NCBI GenBank assembly: GCA_910583925.1
Contig: CAJTZJ010000001.1
Location: forward strand, 211,511 to 275,510
Length of the DNA stretch: 64,000 bases
Source: an uncultured Eubacterium sp.
GTDB taxonomy: Bacteria; Bacillota; Clostridia; Oscillospirales; Acutalibacteraceae
Reading direction: 5' to 3'
Shown: positions 29,286 through 38,343 of the stretch, one piece after another
Position numbering within the stretch: position 1 is the first letter of the stretch
Layout of the letters: every line of letters starts with the position of its first letter
The notes under the pieces: model-generated
Database searches by the model: none
What the model was told of the DNA's origin: nothing
The model's input: the letters and a program-made list of their open reading frames with translations, nothing else
Made by a program: the position numbers and the translations under genes

Positions 29286-30163
29286 TGGTGGCAGTTTTAG
29301 TTTGTGAAAATTTAGAATATCTTTACAGCGTTGGTACTCCTTTTGAAACTGCCGCGATTGAAAGTGTTAATTTTTCAGTTGAAAAAGGCGATTTGATCGG
29401 TATAATCGGTCATACGGGCAGCGGAAAATCTACGCTGATTCAGCATTGTAACGGTCTATTAGAGCCTCACAGCGGATCGGTTTATCTAAACGGAAACAAC
29501 ATCTGGTCTAAGGAAAATAAGAAGAATATCAGAAATGCTCGTTTTTCAGTTGGACTTTGCTTTCAGTATCCCGAATATCAGATATTTGAAGAAACTGTTT
29601 TTAAAGAAATTGCTTTCGGACCTAAGCAAATGGGCTTAAGCGATGAGGAAATTAAAAACCGTGTTTATAAAAGTATGGAATTTGTTGGTATAAGCCGTTC
29701 TTTTGAAAATAAATCTCCTTTTGATTTGTCCGGCGGTCAGAAAAGGCGGGTTGCCATTGCATCTATAATTGCAATGCAGCCGCAGGTTCTTATTCTTGAT
29801 GAGCCTTGTGCAGGTCTTGATCCTATCGGAAGAAAGGTGATTCTTAATTTAGTGAAAGCATATCAAAAAGAAATGGGTAATACGGTAATTCTGGTTTCTC
29901 ATTCCATGGAAGATGTGGCAATGCTTTGCAGCAAGGTGCTGGTTATGAATAAGGGCAGGGTTGCTATGTACGGCTCTGTTTCTGAGGTGTATTCTCATGG
30001 CGAAGAGCTGAAAGAAATGGGGCTTAATGTTCCGCAGATAACGGATGTTTTCCTAAAGCTTAAAGCAAGCGGTGTTGCTTGCAGAACGGATATTTTTACC
30101 GTTGAAGAAGGTGTAAAAGAGATAAACAGACTCTTTTCGGCAAAGAAAGGAGTACAGGTATGA
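29285..30163 (+). CDS. ecfA2: ECF transporter ATPase EcfA2
   Basis: This 292-residue partner ATPase of EcfA1 has Walker A GHTGSGKST (42-50), signature LSGGQKRR (148-155) and Walker B LILDEP. The FQYPEYQ Q-loop and the IAFGPKQMG stretch are diagnostic of the A2 subunit. It overlaps ecfA1 by 1 nt and ecfT by 4 nt, so the three subunits are translated together. Confidence 0.95.
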   Translation: MVAVLVCENLEYLYSVGTPFETAAIESVNFSVEKGDLIGIIGHTGSGKSTLIQHCNGLLEPHSGSVYLNGNNIWSKENKKNIRNARFSVGLCFQYPEYQIFEETVFKEIAFGPKQMGLSDEEIKNRVYKSMEFVGISRSFENKSPFDLSGGQKRRVAIASIIAMQPQVLILDEPCAGLDPIGRKVILNLVKAYQKEMGNTVILVSHSMEDVAMLCSKVLVMNKGRVAMYGSVSEVYSHGEELKEMGLNVPQITDVFLKLKASGVACRTDIFTVEEGVKEINRLFSAKKGVQV

Positions 30164-30969
30164 GCGAAATAACGATTGGGCAGTATTTCCCGGGAAAATC
30201 AATTATTCATAAAATGGATGCAAGAATGAAAATAATTCTGGTAATCCTTTTTATTGCAGCTTTATTTATAAGTGAAAACTTTATTTCTTTGGTTTTTGTA
30301 GTTGCCGCTTTGATTGTGATAATCTCAGTCAGCAGAATTCCTTTTAAAACAATCAGAAAAAGTCTTAAGCCGCTTTGGATGATTATAATATTGACGGCTT
30401 TAATCAATGTTTTCTACGGCACAGGTGAGCCTCTTGCGGAATTTTGGATATTTAAAGTAACGCTTGACGGAATTTACAGAGCAGTTTTTATGTCTGTAAG
30501 AATTTCGCTTCTTGTTGTTGCCGGATCTATGTTAACATATACAACCTCACCGACAGAACTTACAGATGCTATTGAAAGGCTTTTCAAGCCTTTGAAATAT
30601 ATTAAAATAGATGTGCATACCATTGCAATGATAATGACAATTGCATTAAGATTTATTCCGACTCTTGTTGAAGAAATAGATAAAATAACAGCTGCTCAGA
30701 AATCAAGAGGTGCCGATATGGAAAGCGGAAATGTTATTAAAAGAATTAAAGCCCTTGTTCCTGTTATTATTCCTTTGTTTATATCTTCGTTCAGAAGGGC
30801 AAGGGAGCTTGCAGATGCTATGGAATGCCGTTGCTATCGAGGCGGAGAGGGAAGAACCAAAATGAAGGTTGCTAAGCTTCAGTCAAGAGATTATATTGCG
30901 TTTATCATTTTTGCTGTGCTTATTGCTCTTGTTTGTTATTTTAATACGCTTATGGTGGCAGTTGTATGA
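30160..30969 (+). CDS. ecfT: ECF transporter transmembrane subunit EcfT
   Basis: This 269-residue polytopic protein links the EcfA1A2 motor to interchangeable S components. It has five or six membrane helices and two cytoplasmic coupling-helix motifs of the Ala-Arg-Gly type (AQKSRGADM and AMECRCYRGG). The first motif has the usual A-x-x-x-R-G; the second has the expected A-M-E-x-R-x-Y form. It overlaps truA by 4 nt. Confidence 0.95.
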   Translation: MSEITIGQYFPGKSIIHKMDARMKIILVILFIAALFISENFISLVFVVAALIVIISVSRIPFKTIRKSLKPLWMIIILTALINVFYGTGEPLAEFWIFKVTLDGIYRAVFMSVRISLLVVAGSMLTYTTSPTELTDAIERLFKPLKYIKIDVHTIAMIMTIALRFIPTLVEEIDKITAAQKSRGADMESGNVIKRIKALVPVIIPLFISSFRRARELADAMECRCYRGGEGRTKMKVAKLQSRDYIAFIIFAVLIALVCYFNTLMVAVV

Positions 30970-31700
30970 GAAATCTTTTAGTTGAACTATGCTATGACGG
31001 CTCGGCTTATCATGGTTGGCAGATACAGAAAAATGCGTTAACAATACAAGAGGTTTTTCAGAATGCCGCAGAAAGGATATTCTGCACAAGGCCGGATATT
31101 AAGGGCTGCAGCCGAACGGACAGCGGGGTTCATGCAAATTCATATTTTGTCAGCTTTAAAACGGATAAAAATATCCCGGAGGACAAGGTTGTTACGGCAC
31201 TGAATACATACCTTCCGAAAGATATTGCTGTTCTATCCTGCAAGGAGGTTTCAGAGGATTTCCACGCAAGATACAGTGTGAAGTCCAAGGAATATGTTTA
31301 TAAGCTTTATAACGGGAAAATCAGGAATCCGTTTTATAATCATTATGCGTTTCATTATAGATATCCTGTAAATGCAGAATATCTTAATGCGCAGGCAAAG
31401 GCTTTTATCGGAACATATGATTTCAGTGGCTTCTGCTCTTCAAATTCCGCTGTTGAAGACACTGTCAGAACTGTAAAAAACTTTGAGGTTTCCCGAGATG
31501 GGGACATGGTATATTTTACTGTTGAGGCTGACGGCTTTCTTTACAATATGGTGCGTATAATGGTTGGTACATTAATTTTTATAAATGAGGGCAAAATAAA
31601 AGCCGATGAATTAAAAGATATAATTGAAAGTAAAAACCGTAAAAAAGCAGGCAAAACGGCTCCGCCTCAGGGGCTCTATCTGAATAGAGTTAATTATTAA
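30966..31700 (+). CDS. truA: tRNA pseudouridine(38-40) synthase TruA
   Basis: This 244-residue enzyme isomerises uridines 38-40 in the anticodon arm of tRNAs. The catalytic Asp is D52 in GCSRTDSGVHA. The C-terminal FLYNMVRIMVGTL segment is typical. The length matches bacterial TruA. It is the last gene of the glmM-truA overlap chain; ecfT-truA linkage is standard in Firmicutes. Confidence 0.97.
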   Translation: MRNLLVELCYDGSAYHGWQIQKNALTIQEVFQNAAERIFCTRPDIKGCSRTDSGVHANSYFVSFKTDKNIPEDKVVTALNTYLPKDIAVLSCKEVSEDFHARYSVKSKEYVYKLYNGKIRNPFYNHYAFHYRYPVNAEYLNAQAKAFIGTYDFSGFCSSNSAVEDTVRTVKNFEVSRDGDMVYFTVEADGFLYNMVRIMVGTLIFINEGKIKADELKDIIESKNRKKAGKTAPPQGLYLNRVNY

Positions 31701-31716
31701 AAGGATTTGAAAATAT

Positions 31717-32889
31717 ATGTCATCTAATCAGCGTGAAAATGAACGCAAAGCAAGAAAAAATGCTAAAACGAAAAAGAAAATGAAACTTCTTTGGATATTG
31801 ATTGCTGCAATTGCAGCAGTAATCGTTGTGCTTAAGGTTTGTGAAGTAGACTTTTCAAAGCTTTTCAGCTTTTCAAAGGAAGACAGTGGCTATTCGGTAT
31901 CTGTTGATGATGCGGGATTTCCATATAAAATAGACACCGGAGAGAATACGGTTTTGTCCGTTGTCGGCAATAAAATAGCAGTTCTTAGCAGCTCAAGCTA
32001 TACGGTTATTGATTCTTCAAGTGCTGAGGAATTGATTAATGATGAGCATAGATATGCCAATCCTATTCTGAAAACAAGCGGAGGCTATTCTGTTATCTTT
32101 GATCAGGGATCAACCTCCTACAGGCTTGACAGTCAAAAAGAAAATATATATGAGAATTCAACGGAGGATGAGATCCTTTGTGCTGATGTTTCTGACACAG
32201 GCGCTGTGGCTGTTGCAACAGCCTTAGGAAATCAGAAAAGCAGGGTGCAGGTGTTTTCCAAATCCTTCAGTGAAAAAATGAATTATGAAATAAAGGGCGG
32301 ATATATTACCTCTGTTGCAATTGATGATAGAGGTAAAAGCGTAGCTTTTGTTGTAATGAGTTCTGAGAACGCTGAAATTAAATCAACTCTTTATACAATG
32401 AATATTAATGATGCCGAGCCTAAGGCGCATATAGATTATAATGGCTCTGCTGTGCTTGATATTCATTTTGTATCAAGTGCCCTTTATGTTGTGGGCAGTG
32501 ATTTTGTAAGTGTTATATCTTCGCTTGAAAAGGAATCGGTTGTATATGAAAAGGGCAGCATAAATACCTTGGCATACTGTTATAATCCGGCTGATTATCT
32601 TATCATTGCGTATTCGGCTTATACAGGGGCGGCAAACAGTAAACTTGCCTATGTTAAGCAGAACGGGAAAATCAAAACTACCGTAGAGATTGACGGTGTA
32701 ATAAAGGATGTTTCTGCTTCGGGAAATGAAATGTCTGCTTTAACAAGTAATGAAGCTGTTTCTTACAGATTAAGCAACGGCAAAAAGGAAGCGTATATAA
32801 AGCTTGATGATTCGTTTACCGATATTCAGCAGCTTTCATCAAAAATATACGCCAAGCATCATTCCTATCTTGAAATTATTAATGATTGA
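31717..32889 (+). CDS. DUF5711-like single-pass membrane protein, beta-propeller-type ectodomain
   Basis: This 390-residue protein has a Lys/Arg-rich cytoplasmic start (residues 1-22), one membrane helix (about 23-42) and a long extracellular part. The ectodomain has repeated short beta-strand blocks (VAVATAL, SVAFVVMS, LYVVGSDF, LIIAYSA) that look like a WD40/YVTN-type propeller. I relate it to the DUF5711 family of Clostridia, which commonly sits next to CvpA genes; function unknown. It lies 16 bp after truA and 9 bp before a CvpA-like gene. Confidence 0.75.
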   Translation: MSSNQRENERKARKNAKTKKKMKLLWILIAAIAAVIVVLKVCEVDFSKLFSFSKEDSGYSVSVDDAGFPYKIDTGENTVLSVVGNKIAVLSSSSYTVIDSSSAEELINDEHRYANPILKTSGGYSVIFDQGSTSYRLDSQKENIYENSTEDEILCADVSDTGAVAVATALGNQKSRVQVFSKSFSEKMNYEIKGGYITSVAIDDRGKSVAFVVMSSENAEIKSTLYTMNINDAEPKAHIDYNGSAVLDIHFVSSALYVVGSDFVSVISSLEKESVVYEKGSINTLAYCYNPADYLIIAYSAYTGAANSKLAYVKQNGKIKTTVEIDGVIKDVSASGNEMSALTSNEAVSYRLSNGKKEAYIKLDDSFTDIQQLSSKIYAKHHSYLEIIND

Positions 32890-32898
32890 GGTTAATTT

Positions 32899-33567
32899 AT
32901 GAATTCTATTGATTTGTGTATAATTGTTATTTTTCTTATTATTGTGTTTGAGGGGTATGCAAGAGGATTTATTGCATCCCTCCTGTCGCTTGTAAGATTT
33001 GCTGTTGGCATTCCGATTTCCTTTATTGTTGCTGATAAATTCAGCAGTGTTGTATATACGGATTATTTCAAGGAAACGATTCGTGCCGAGGTTTTAAAGG
33101 GCATTGAAAACAGCGGTCTTGATACATATGTTGCTTCGGTAAAAGATACTGTTCATTCCCTTCCTGATGTTTTGAAAGGATCTGTTGATTTGTCTTTTCT
33201 TGATACCGCAAGTGCGGCATCGGCGGCGGACGGAATTATGAGCAATATAGTTGATCCGGTCGGAAATATGATAATAAAGGTGGCTCTTTTTGTAGTAACC
33301 CTTGCTGTATTTTATATTTTAACCGGTATTTTATTGTTTGTTATTAAAAAGCTGTCTAACAGCAGTAATGCTCTGTTCAGAAAAACAAATAAATTTCTCG
33401 GGGCAGTTTTTGGTATGTTAAAAGCATTGATTTTAGTTTTTGCTATTGCAAAAATCGGTTCATTCTTTACAGAAAATTTAAAGTCTGTTGATAATGAATT
33501 TTTGCATCAGCTTGCTTCAAGTGGTATAATAGAATTTGTAAACAATTTTAATCCCATAGATTTTTAG
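32899..33567 (+). CDS. CvpA family membrane protein
   Basis: This 222-residue protein has four membrane helices in the CvpA arrangement: an N-terminal LCIIVIFLIIVFEGYARGF segment, the GYARG turn typical of the family, a central extracellular helical stretch and two C-terminal helices. CvpA homologues affect cell-envelope stress tolerance and, in enterics, colicin V production; the mechanism is unclear. It is co-directional with the preceding DUF5711-like gene and with pgsA 12 bp downstream. Confidence 0.85.
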   Translation: MNSIDLCIIVIFLIIVFEGYARGFIASLLSLVRFAVGIPISFIVADKFSSVVYTDYFKETIRAEVLKGIENSGLDTYVASVKDTVHSLPDVLKGSVDLSFLDTASAASAADGIMSNIVDPVGNMIIKVALFVVTLAVFYILTGILLFVIKKLSNSSNALFRKTNKFLGAVFGMLKALILVFAIAKIGSFFTENLKSVDNEFLHQLASSGIIEFVNNFNPIDF

Positions 33568-33579
33568 GAGGATAACGAA

Positions 33580-34197
33580 ATGAGCGATTTTAATTCCAAT
33601 ATGAAAGATCTTTTTAAGGGCTGCCTGACAATTCCGAATCTTTTGTCCGTTATAAGAATTCTTCTTATTCCTGTTTTTGCAGTTTTATTTTTGCAGGAGC
33701 ATTACATAATTGCAATTGCAATTATCATTTTTGCCGAATTAACGGATTTGTTTGATGGTATGATTGCAAGAAGGTTTAATCAGGTTTCTGCTCTCGGTAA
33801 AATTTTAGATCCTATTGCAGATAAGCTTTCTCAGATTTCAATAGTTATTGTTCTTATTATTAAATATTGGGATAATGCTATTAAATATCTGTTTATGTTT
33901 TTTATTATCAAAGAATTGGTTATGCTTATCGGCGGCGCAATACTTATATCCAAAGGGCTTCGTCCTGTTGCTGCGGAAATGTGGGGAAAGATTGCAACAA
34001 CGGTTTTCTGCGTTGTTATGATATTTGTGCTTGCTTTCGGCGAGGGCGGCGCATTGTGCGATATTACAGGCTTTACTTTGCCTAATGCGGTAACATGGGT
34101 GCTTGTAGCAATTTCGGCAATCTGCACTTTAGGCTCTCTTTTCGGATATATTCCCGGCTTTGTTCGTCAGATTAAAGAGAAAAAAGAAGAGAAATAA
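33580..34197 (+). CDS. pgsA: CDP-diacylglycerol--glycerol-3-phosphate 3-phosphatidyltransferase
   Basis: This 205-residue integral membrane enzyme makes phosphatidylglycerol phosphate, the first committed step to PG and cardiolipin. The CDP-alcohol phosphotransferase motif is complete: D59-G60, A63-R64, G73, D77 and D81. It is slightly longer than the usual ~180-195 residues because of a Lys/Glu-rich tail. An AGGAGG site precedes the ATG. Confidence 0.94.
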   Translation: MSDFNSNMKDLFKGCLTIPNLLSVIRILLIPVFAVLFLQEHYIIAIAIIIFAELTDLFDGMIARRFNQVSALGKILDPIADKLSQISIVIVLIIKYWDNAIKYLFMFFIIKELVMLIGGAILISKGLRPVAAEMWGKIATTVFCVVMIFVLAFGEGGALCDITGFTLPNAVTWVLVAISAICTLGSLFGYIPGFVRQIKEKKEEK

Positions 34198-34218
34198 TTA
34201 AAGGAGAAATCACTTTTA

Positions 34219-36522
34219 ATGAAACAACAATTATGCAGCAGGTGCGGAGAACGCCCTGCAGTCGTATTTATACAAAAAATGGAAGATGGAAAAATGATTC
34301 CCGAAGGTCTGTGCATTAAATGTGCAAAGGAGCTTAATGTAGGCTCAATAAATCAGATGATAGACCAGCTCGGCGTAACGGATGAAGAGCTTGAAGCAGC
34401 GTCGGAGCAAATGAGTGCTTTTATGGAAAATATGTCTGATTTTGATTTTGGCTCTCTCGGCGAAATGTTCAATCCTGAAAATATGGACGGTGCTCAGACT
34501 TTTCCTTTTGCAGACCTTATGAATGCTTCAGGCAATGATACATCTAAAAAGGATGATAATAAAAAAGGCAAAAAAGGAAAAAGAGGCAAGAAAAGCGCTC
34601 AGGACGATTCAAGAAAGTTTCTGAACAGCTATTGTAATAATTTAACCGATAAGGCCAAAAAGGGCAAAATAGACAGTATAATCGGCAGAGAACAGGAAAT
34701 TTCCCGCACTGTTCAGATACTGTGCAGAAGAACAAAGAACAATCCTTGCTTAATCGGTGAGCCCGGTGTCGGTAAAACTGCTATTGCCGAGGGCTTGGCA
34801 ATCCGTATTGCTAAAGGCGAAGTTCCTGCACGGCTGATGAATAAAGAAATTTATCTTTTGGATTTAACTGCTCTTGTAGCAGGAACACAGTTCAGAGGAC
34901 AGTTTGAGGGCAGAATTAAGGGCCTTGTTGATGAAGTTAAGCAAGAGGGTAATATTATCCTTTTTATTGATGAGGTTCATAATCTTGTCGGTACAGGCGA
35001 CAGTGAGGGTACAATGAATGCGGCAAATATCCTTAAGCCTGCTCTTTCAAGAGGAGAAATTCAGGTTATCGGTGCTACAACCTTTAATGAATACAGAAAA
35101 TATATTGAAAAGGATGCTGCCCTTGAACGACGCTTTCAGCCTGTTAAGATTGAAGAGCCATCACTTGATGAAGCCTTCAGAATGCTTTTGGGCATTAAAG
35201 AATATTACGAAAGCTATCATAAGGTTCAGATTTCAGACAGCCTGGTTTATAAAGCTGTAACGATGTCTGAGCGTTTTGTAACGGATCGTTATCTTCCGGA
35301 TAAGGCAATAGATTTGCTTGATGAAGCCTGCACCTGTGCTAATCTTCGCAATCCGTCCATTTCCGAATATCAGATTATGCTTGAGAAAAAACAAACTATT
35401 CTTGAAAGAATTGATGCTGTATCTCAGCCTGATGATAATAATGAAATAGATTATGAGCTTGTTTCAAAGCTTAAGGCTGAGGCGCTTCAGCTCGATCAGC
35501 AGCTTCCTGAGCTTGCAGAAAAAGCAAAGGATAATCAGGTGCTTGAACAGGATTTGGCAAGGGTAGTTTCCTTGTGGACGGGTATTCCGGCATCGAAAAT
35601 TGAAGCAGGGGATATAAAGAAGCTTGCTTCTCTGGAGGATGAGATAAAGAAGCATATTGTCGGTCAGGATGATGCAATTGAAAAGGTTGCTGCTGCCGTT
35701 CGCAGAGGCAGAGTACAGATCAGTCCTAAAAAGAGACCGCAGTCCTTTATTTTTGTCGGTCCTACAGGTGTCGGTAAAACAGAGTTGGTAAAGCAGCTTG
35801 CTCAATATCTTTTTGACAGTCCCGAATCTTTGATTCGTCTTGATATGAGCGAATTTATGGAAAAATTCAGTGTTTCAAGAATTATCGGCTCTCCTCCGGG
35901 CTATGTCGGTTATGATGATGCGGGTCAGTTAACCGAAAAGGTAAGAAGAAAGCCTTACAGCGTTATTCTTTTTGATGAAATTGAAAAGGCACACAAGGAT
36001 GTTCTGAATATTCTTCTTCAGATTCTTGATGAGGGCAGAATAACAGATGCGCAGGGAAGAACGGTTAATTTTGAAAACACAATTATCGTTATGACCTCTA
36101 ATGCAGGTTCAACGGATTCGGCAACACTCGGTTTTGGAAAATCCGATAATGAAATCAATAAGGATGTAACAATGAAAGCACTTGAACGCTTTCTTCGTCC
36201 TGAATTTCTTGGCAGAGTGGATGAAATTATAACTTTCAATACGCTTTCATTTGATAATTTTGAAAAAATTGCCCGTATTATGCTGGAAGAGCTTAAGGAA
36301 AGCCTTAAGGATAAAGCAATTGAGCTTGAATTTGATGCAAGCGTTCCTGTCTTTATCGCGAAAGAGGCTTATGGCTCTAAGAAAAATGCAAGGGGAATCC
36401 GTGACGGTGTCAGAAGAAATGTAGAAGATCAGCTGGCTTCGGCAATTGTTTTCAATCAGGATATTACTATAAAATCGTTTACTTTAACAGCTGATGAAAA
36501 AATTAATGTAAAGATAAATTGA
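34219..36522 (+). CDS. clpE: ClpE-type Hsp100 ATPase with N-terminal zinc finger
   Basis: This 767-residue AAA+ unfoldase would feed substrates to ClpP. The N-terminus is a four-cysteine zinc finger (C6, C9, C32, C35) like ClpE/McsA rather than the ClpN double repeat of ClpC. A Lys-rich linker (110-127) follows. AAA-1 has Walker A GEPGVGKT (180-187) and Walker B LFIDEVH. A short coiled middle segment follows. AAA-2 has Walker A GPTGVGKT (about 514) and [11 protein letters not shown]. An LGF tripeptide at the expected place can dock ClpP. I see no CtsR operator or mcsAB neighbours. An AAGGAG site precedes the ATG. Confidence 0.88.
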   Translation: MKQQLCSRCGERPAVVFIQKMEDGKMIPEGLCIKCAKELNVGSINQMIDQLGVTDEELEAASEQMSAFMENMSDFDFGSLGEMFNPENMDGAQTFPFADLMNASGNDTSKKDDNKKGKKGKRGKKSAQDDSRKFLNSYCNNLTDKAKKGKIDSIIGREQEISRTVQILCRRTKNNPCLIGEPGVGKTAIAEGLAIRIAKGEVPARLMNKEIYLLDLTALVAGTQFRGQFEGRIKGLVDEVKQEGNIILFIDEVHNLVGTGDSEGTMNAANILKPALSRGEIQVIGATTFNEYRKYIEKDAALERRFQPVKIEEPSLDEAFRMLLGIKEYYESYHKVQISDSLVYKAVTMSERFVTDRYLPDKAIDLLDEACTCANLRNPSISEYQIMLEKKQTILERIDAVSQPDDNNEIDYELVSKLKAEALQLDQQLPELAEKAKDNQVLEQDLARVVSLWTGIPASKIEAGDIKKLASLEDEIKKHIVGQDDAIEKVAAAVRRGRVQISPKKRPQSFIFVGPTGVGKTELVKQLAQYLFDSPESLIRLDMSEFMEKFSVSRIIGSPPGYVGYDDAGQLTEKVRRKPYSVILFDEIEKAHKDVLNILLQILDEGRITDAQGRTVNFENTIIVMTSNAGSTDSATLGFGKSDNEINKDVTMKALERFLRPEFLGRVDEIITFNTLSFDNFEKIARIMLEELKESLKDKAIELEFDASVPVFIAKEAYGSKKNARGIRDGVRRNVEDQLASAIVFNQDITIKSFTLTADEKINVKIN

Positions 36523-36540
36523 TTTTTTTTCAAAAAACTC

Positions 36541-36569
36541 TTGACAGTTCGACAGACATTTATTATAAT
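36541..36569 (+). promoter_or_regulatory. Consensus sigma-A promoter of the tRNA cluster
   Basis: TTGACA (36541-36546), a 17-bp spacer and TATAAT (36564-36569) match consensus at all 12 positions, as expected for a stable-RNA operon. The first tRNA begins 17 bp after the -10. Confidence 0.95.
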
Positions 36570-36585
36570 AATGCCTGTCGCTTAT

Positions 36586-36659
36586 GCGGGTGTAGTTCAA
36601 TGGTAGAATGTCAGCCTTCCAAGCTGAACACGAGGGTTCGATTCCCTTCACCCGCTCCA
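36586..36659 (+). tRNA. tRNA-Gly (anticodon TCC)
   Basis: Acceptor stem GCGGG/CCCGC, D-arm with TAGTTCAATGGTAGA, anticodon stem TCAGC/GCTGA with loop CTTCCAA (anticodon 36618-36620), T-arm with GGTTCGATTCC, and encoded CCA (36657-36659). It is the first gene of the cluster. Confidence 0.96.
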
Positions 36660-36665
36660 AAATAC

Positions 36666-36722
<57 letters not shown>

Positions 36723-36742
<20 letters not shown>

Positions 36743-36871
36743 AAAGTTTATAACGCTTGAGGGGCGAGAAACGAGATACAAAAGTTTGTAAGCACAGCGA
36801 ACGAAACTTTTGTTAAGAAACACTCCGGTGGATTGTTTCGCATCGAGAGGAGAGTCCCTCCAAGCGCGCCA
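36723..36871 (+). repeat. Duplicated tRNA-Arg 3' end flanking a structured 109-bp segment (att-like)
   Basis: The 20 bp at 36723-36742 (T-loop through CCA of tRNA-Arg) recur exactly at 36852-36871. Between them are a perfect 10-bp inverted repeat (36778-36787 with 36804-36813) and a second imperfect hairpin (9 of 10 pairs, about 36817-36839). Integrases that use tRNA genes restore the tRNA 3' end and leave such a copy. Here the copies are only 129 bp apart and no integrase gene remains. Confidence 0.85.
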
Positions 36872-36876
36872 TATAT

Positions 36877-36954
36877 GGTGGGATTAGTTCAGTTGGTTAG
36901 AGCGCCAGTTTGTGGCACTGGAGGTCATCGGTTCGAATCCGATATCCCACCCCA
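36877..36954 (+). tRNA. tRNA-His (anticodon GTG)
   Basis: Acceptor GTGGGAT/ATCCCAC with the extra G-1 (36877) facing C73, anticodon stem CCAGT/ACTGG with loop TTGTGGC, T-arm CGGTTCGAATCCG and encoded CCA. The G-1 is the histidine identity base and is genomically encoded here. Confidence 0.96.
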
Positions 36955-36980
36955 TTTAATTTAATAAAATCCCTTAATAT

Positions 36981-37055
36981 TGGGGTGTCGCCAAGTGGTA
37001 AGGCAAGGGACTTTGACTCCCTCACTCGTAGGTTCGAATCCTGCCTCCCCAGCCA
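36981..37055 (+). tRNA. tRNA-Gln (anticodon TTG)
   Basis: Acceptor TGGGGTG/CTCCCCA with a T-T mismatch at 6-67, anticodon stem AGGGA/TCCCT with loop CTTTGAC, T-arm AGGTTCGAATCCT and encoded CCA. An 8-bp hairpin (37057-37064 with 37069-37076) separates it from tRNA-Lys and may mark an RNase processing site. Confidence 0.95.
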
Positions 37056-37080
37056 GCACCCTTTATTAAAAGGGTGATAT

Positions 37081-37156
37081 GGTTCATTAGCTCAGATGGT
37101 AGAGCACTTGACTTTTAATCAAGGTGTCCGGGGTTCGATTCCCCGATGAGCCACCA
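37081..37156 (+). tRNA. tRNA-Lys (anticodon TTT)
   Basis: Acceptor GGTTCAT/ATGAGCC, anticodon stem CTTGA/TCAAG with loop CTTTTAA, T-arm CGGGGTTCGATTCCCCG and encoded CCA. It is the last tRNA of the cluster and a terminator follows at once. Confidence 0.96.
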
Positions 37157-37212
37157 AAGAAAAAACCTCGAAGATTCCTTGTTTTATGCGGTCTTTGAGG
37201 TTTTTTTCTTTT
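37157..37212 (+). terminator. Terminator of the tRNA cluster
   Basis: A long stem (AAGAAAAAACCTC paired with GAGGTTTTTTTCTT, extended by AAGA/TCTT inside) encloses a loop of about 20 nt and runs into a T-rich tract directly after the tRNA-Lys CCA. Confidence 0.9.
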
Positions 37213-37650
37213 GTTTTTATAACCATAAAAATGATCAATAATGATACACAATGATATGGTAAAAGTTATGTCAAAATGATGTAGTTATGTCAAAAAAGTA
37301 ATGCCAAATACTTATAAACAGTTTGTTAATCATAAATCCTTCAAATAAATAAAGAGCCATTTGTTGCCGTTTTAAAAGACAGATATGCCCTATATCTGTC
37401 CTTTTTTATATGCCAAAACCGTGTGTTGGACACGAGGCTGTTTTTTGTTCCTTTTTAACAAATTTGCATTTATTGTTAAAAAATCTTGTTACCTTTTAAT
37501 TATTTTTTACACTATAATATTGAGGAGGAAAATTACAACAGCTTAAAGTCTGAAATTATTGTTGCAGGATTACAAGTTCAACAAATTATTAGAACAGTAG
37601 TTAATTGGTACGGCTTATTGTTTTTTGTTCTGCATATTAAGGAGGTAAAA
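37213..37650. other. 437-bp non-coding junction with short direct repeats and an orphan terminator
   Basis: No gene is supported here. The stretch is very AT-rich. It holds two exact 13-bp direct repeats AGTTATGTCAAAA at 37264-37276 and 37283-37295 and a degenerate third copy at 37297-37309. It also holds a terminator-like hairpin at 37378-37408, a TATAAT box at 37513-37518 and an AGGAGG stretch after it that is not followed by a start codon. This reads as leftover regulatory DNA of lost genes at the tRNA-side edge of the accessory island. Confidence 0.6.
37378..37408 (+). terminator. Orphan rho-independent terminator
   Basis: GACAGATAT (37378-37386) pairs with ATATCTGTC (37392-37400), loop GCCCT, followed by CTTTTTTAT. 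No gene precedes it within 220 bp, so it probably served a gene that has been deleted. Confidence 0.8.
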
Positions 37651-38183
37651 ATGAGTAAAAGGAGATTGATTTCATTGTTAATAGCAATGATCTTGTTGTT
37701 TTCATCAATTATTCCTGTTCGTTCAGCATTTGCTGCAGGAACAAGGAAGTATCATCCCGATGATTGGTTTGGCTATCATCATTCACAAGCAGAAATACTG
37801 TTATTCAGTATTTTGCAGAGTGCCATGATGGTTATTATCAATATTCAAGTGATTATTTTCCTCGCTTTATTGCTTTAGCATTATCAGGAAAGGATGTTGT
37901 TATCATTCCTGAAAATGCTTCGGGAGTTCTTCACGAGAATTCGTCTGACATTCAGTTTGTTTATAAGCTTAAACCTGCAACGGTTTCCGTTAACTATCTT
38001 GATGTTGACGGTAAACAAATTATAAACAGCGAAATAATTTATGGCAGGGTATTTGATGAATATAATACTGTTCCAAAAGAAATTGACGGATATGAGCTTG
38101 TTGAAATACCCGAAAATGCTTCCGGAAAAATGACAGAAGAAGATATCAGTGTTGATTATATCTATCGGTTAATGTATAGTTAA
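37651..38183 (+). pseudogene. Frameshifted secreted MucBP-domain protein remnant
   Basis: An ATG at 37651 with an AAGGAGG site starts a clear signal peptide (MSKRRLISLLIAMILLFSS to AFA) and a short mature part, then runs out of frame and stops at 37876. Downstream, the -1 frame (37764-38183) encodes the tail of one MucBP-like repeat (IPENASG then FVYKL) and one near-complete MucBP repeat (VSVNYLDVDGK to SVDYIYRL). MucBP domains bind mucin or glycans in wall proteins. The product lacks a wall anchor and is far shorter than normal adhesins. I see no canonical slippery heptamer at the frame change, so decay is more likely than programmed shifting. Confidence 0.75.
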
Positions 38184-38206
38184 TGCTGTTATATGCTTTT
38201 TATTCC

Positions 38207-38235
38207 TTTGTCCCTGCATGAGCAGGGACTTTTTG
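38207..38235 (+). terminator. Terminator after the MucBP remnant
   Basis: GTCCCTGC (38210-38217) and GCAGGGAC (38222-38229) pair around an ATGA loop and are followed by a run of T. Confidence 0.92.
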
Positions 38236-38277
38236 CTATCTGTTTTTTGAACGGGAATTGACTTGATTTTATGTATG

Positions 38278-38306
38278 TTGACAAATAATGCTGCGGATGA
38301 TAAAAT
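38278..38306 (+). promoter_or_regulatory. Sigma-A promoter of the small membrane protein gene
   Basis: TTGACA (38278-38283), a 17-bp spacer and TAAAAT (38301-38306), 37 bp before the ATG at 38344. Confidence 0.85.
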
Positions 38307-38343
38307 TTCAGTAAGATAAATTAAGACATAAGTGGTGATTATT

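Noticed and set aside
36743..36871. A second, complete tRNA-Arg downstream of the first
   Set aside because: Only the T-loop-to-CCA end is repeated; no D-arm or anticodon arm is present in the 109-bp segment.
37764..37900. Programmed -1 frameshifting in the MucBP gene
   Set aside because: No slippery heptamer or strong downstream structure is visible at the overlap, and the encoded protein is already incomplete.
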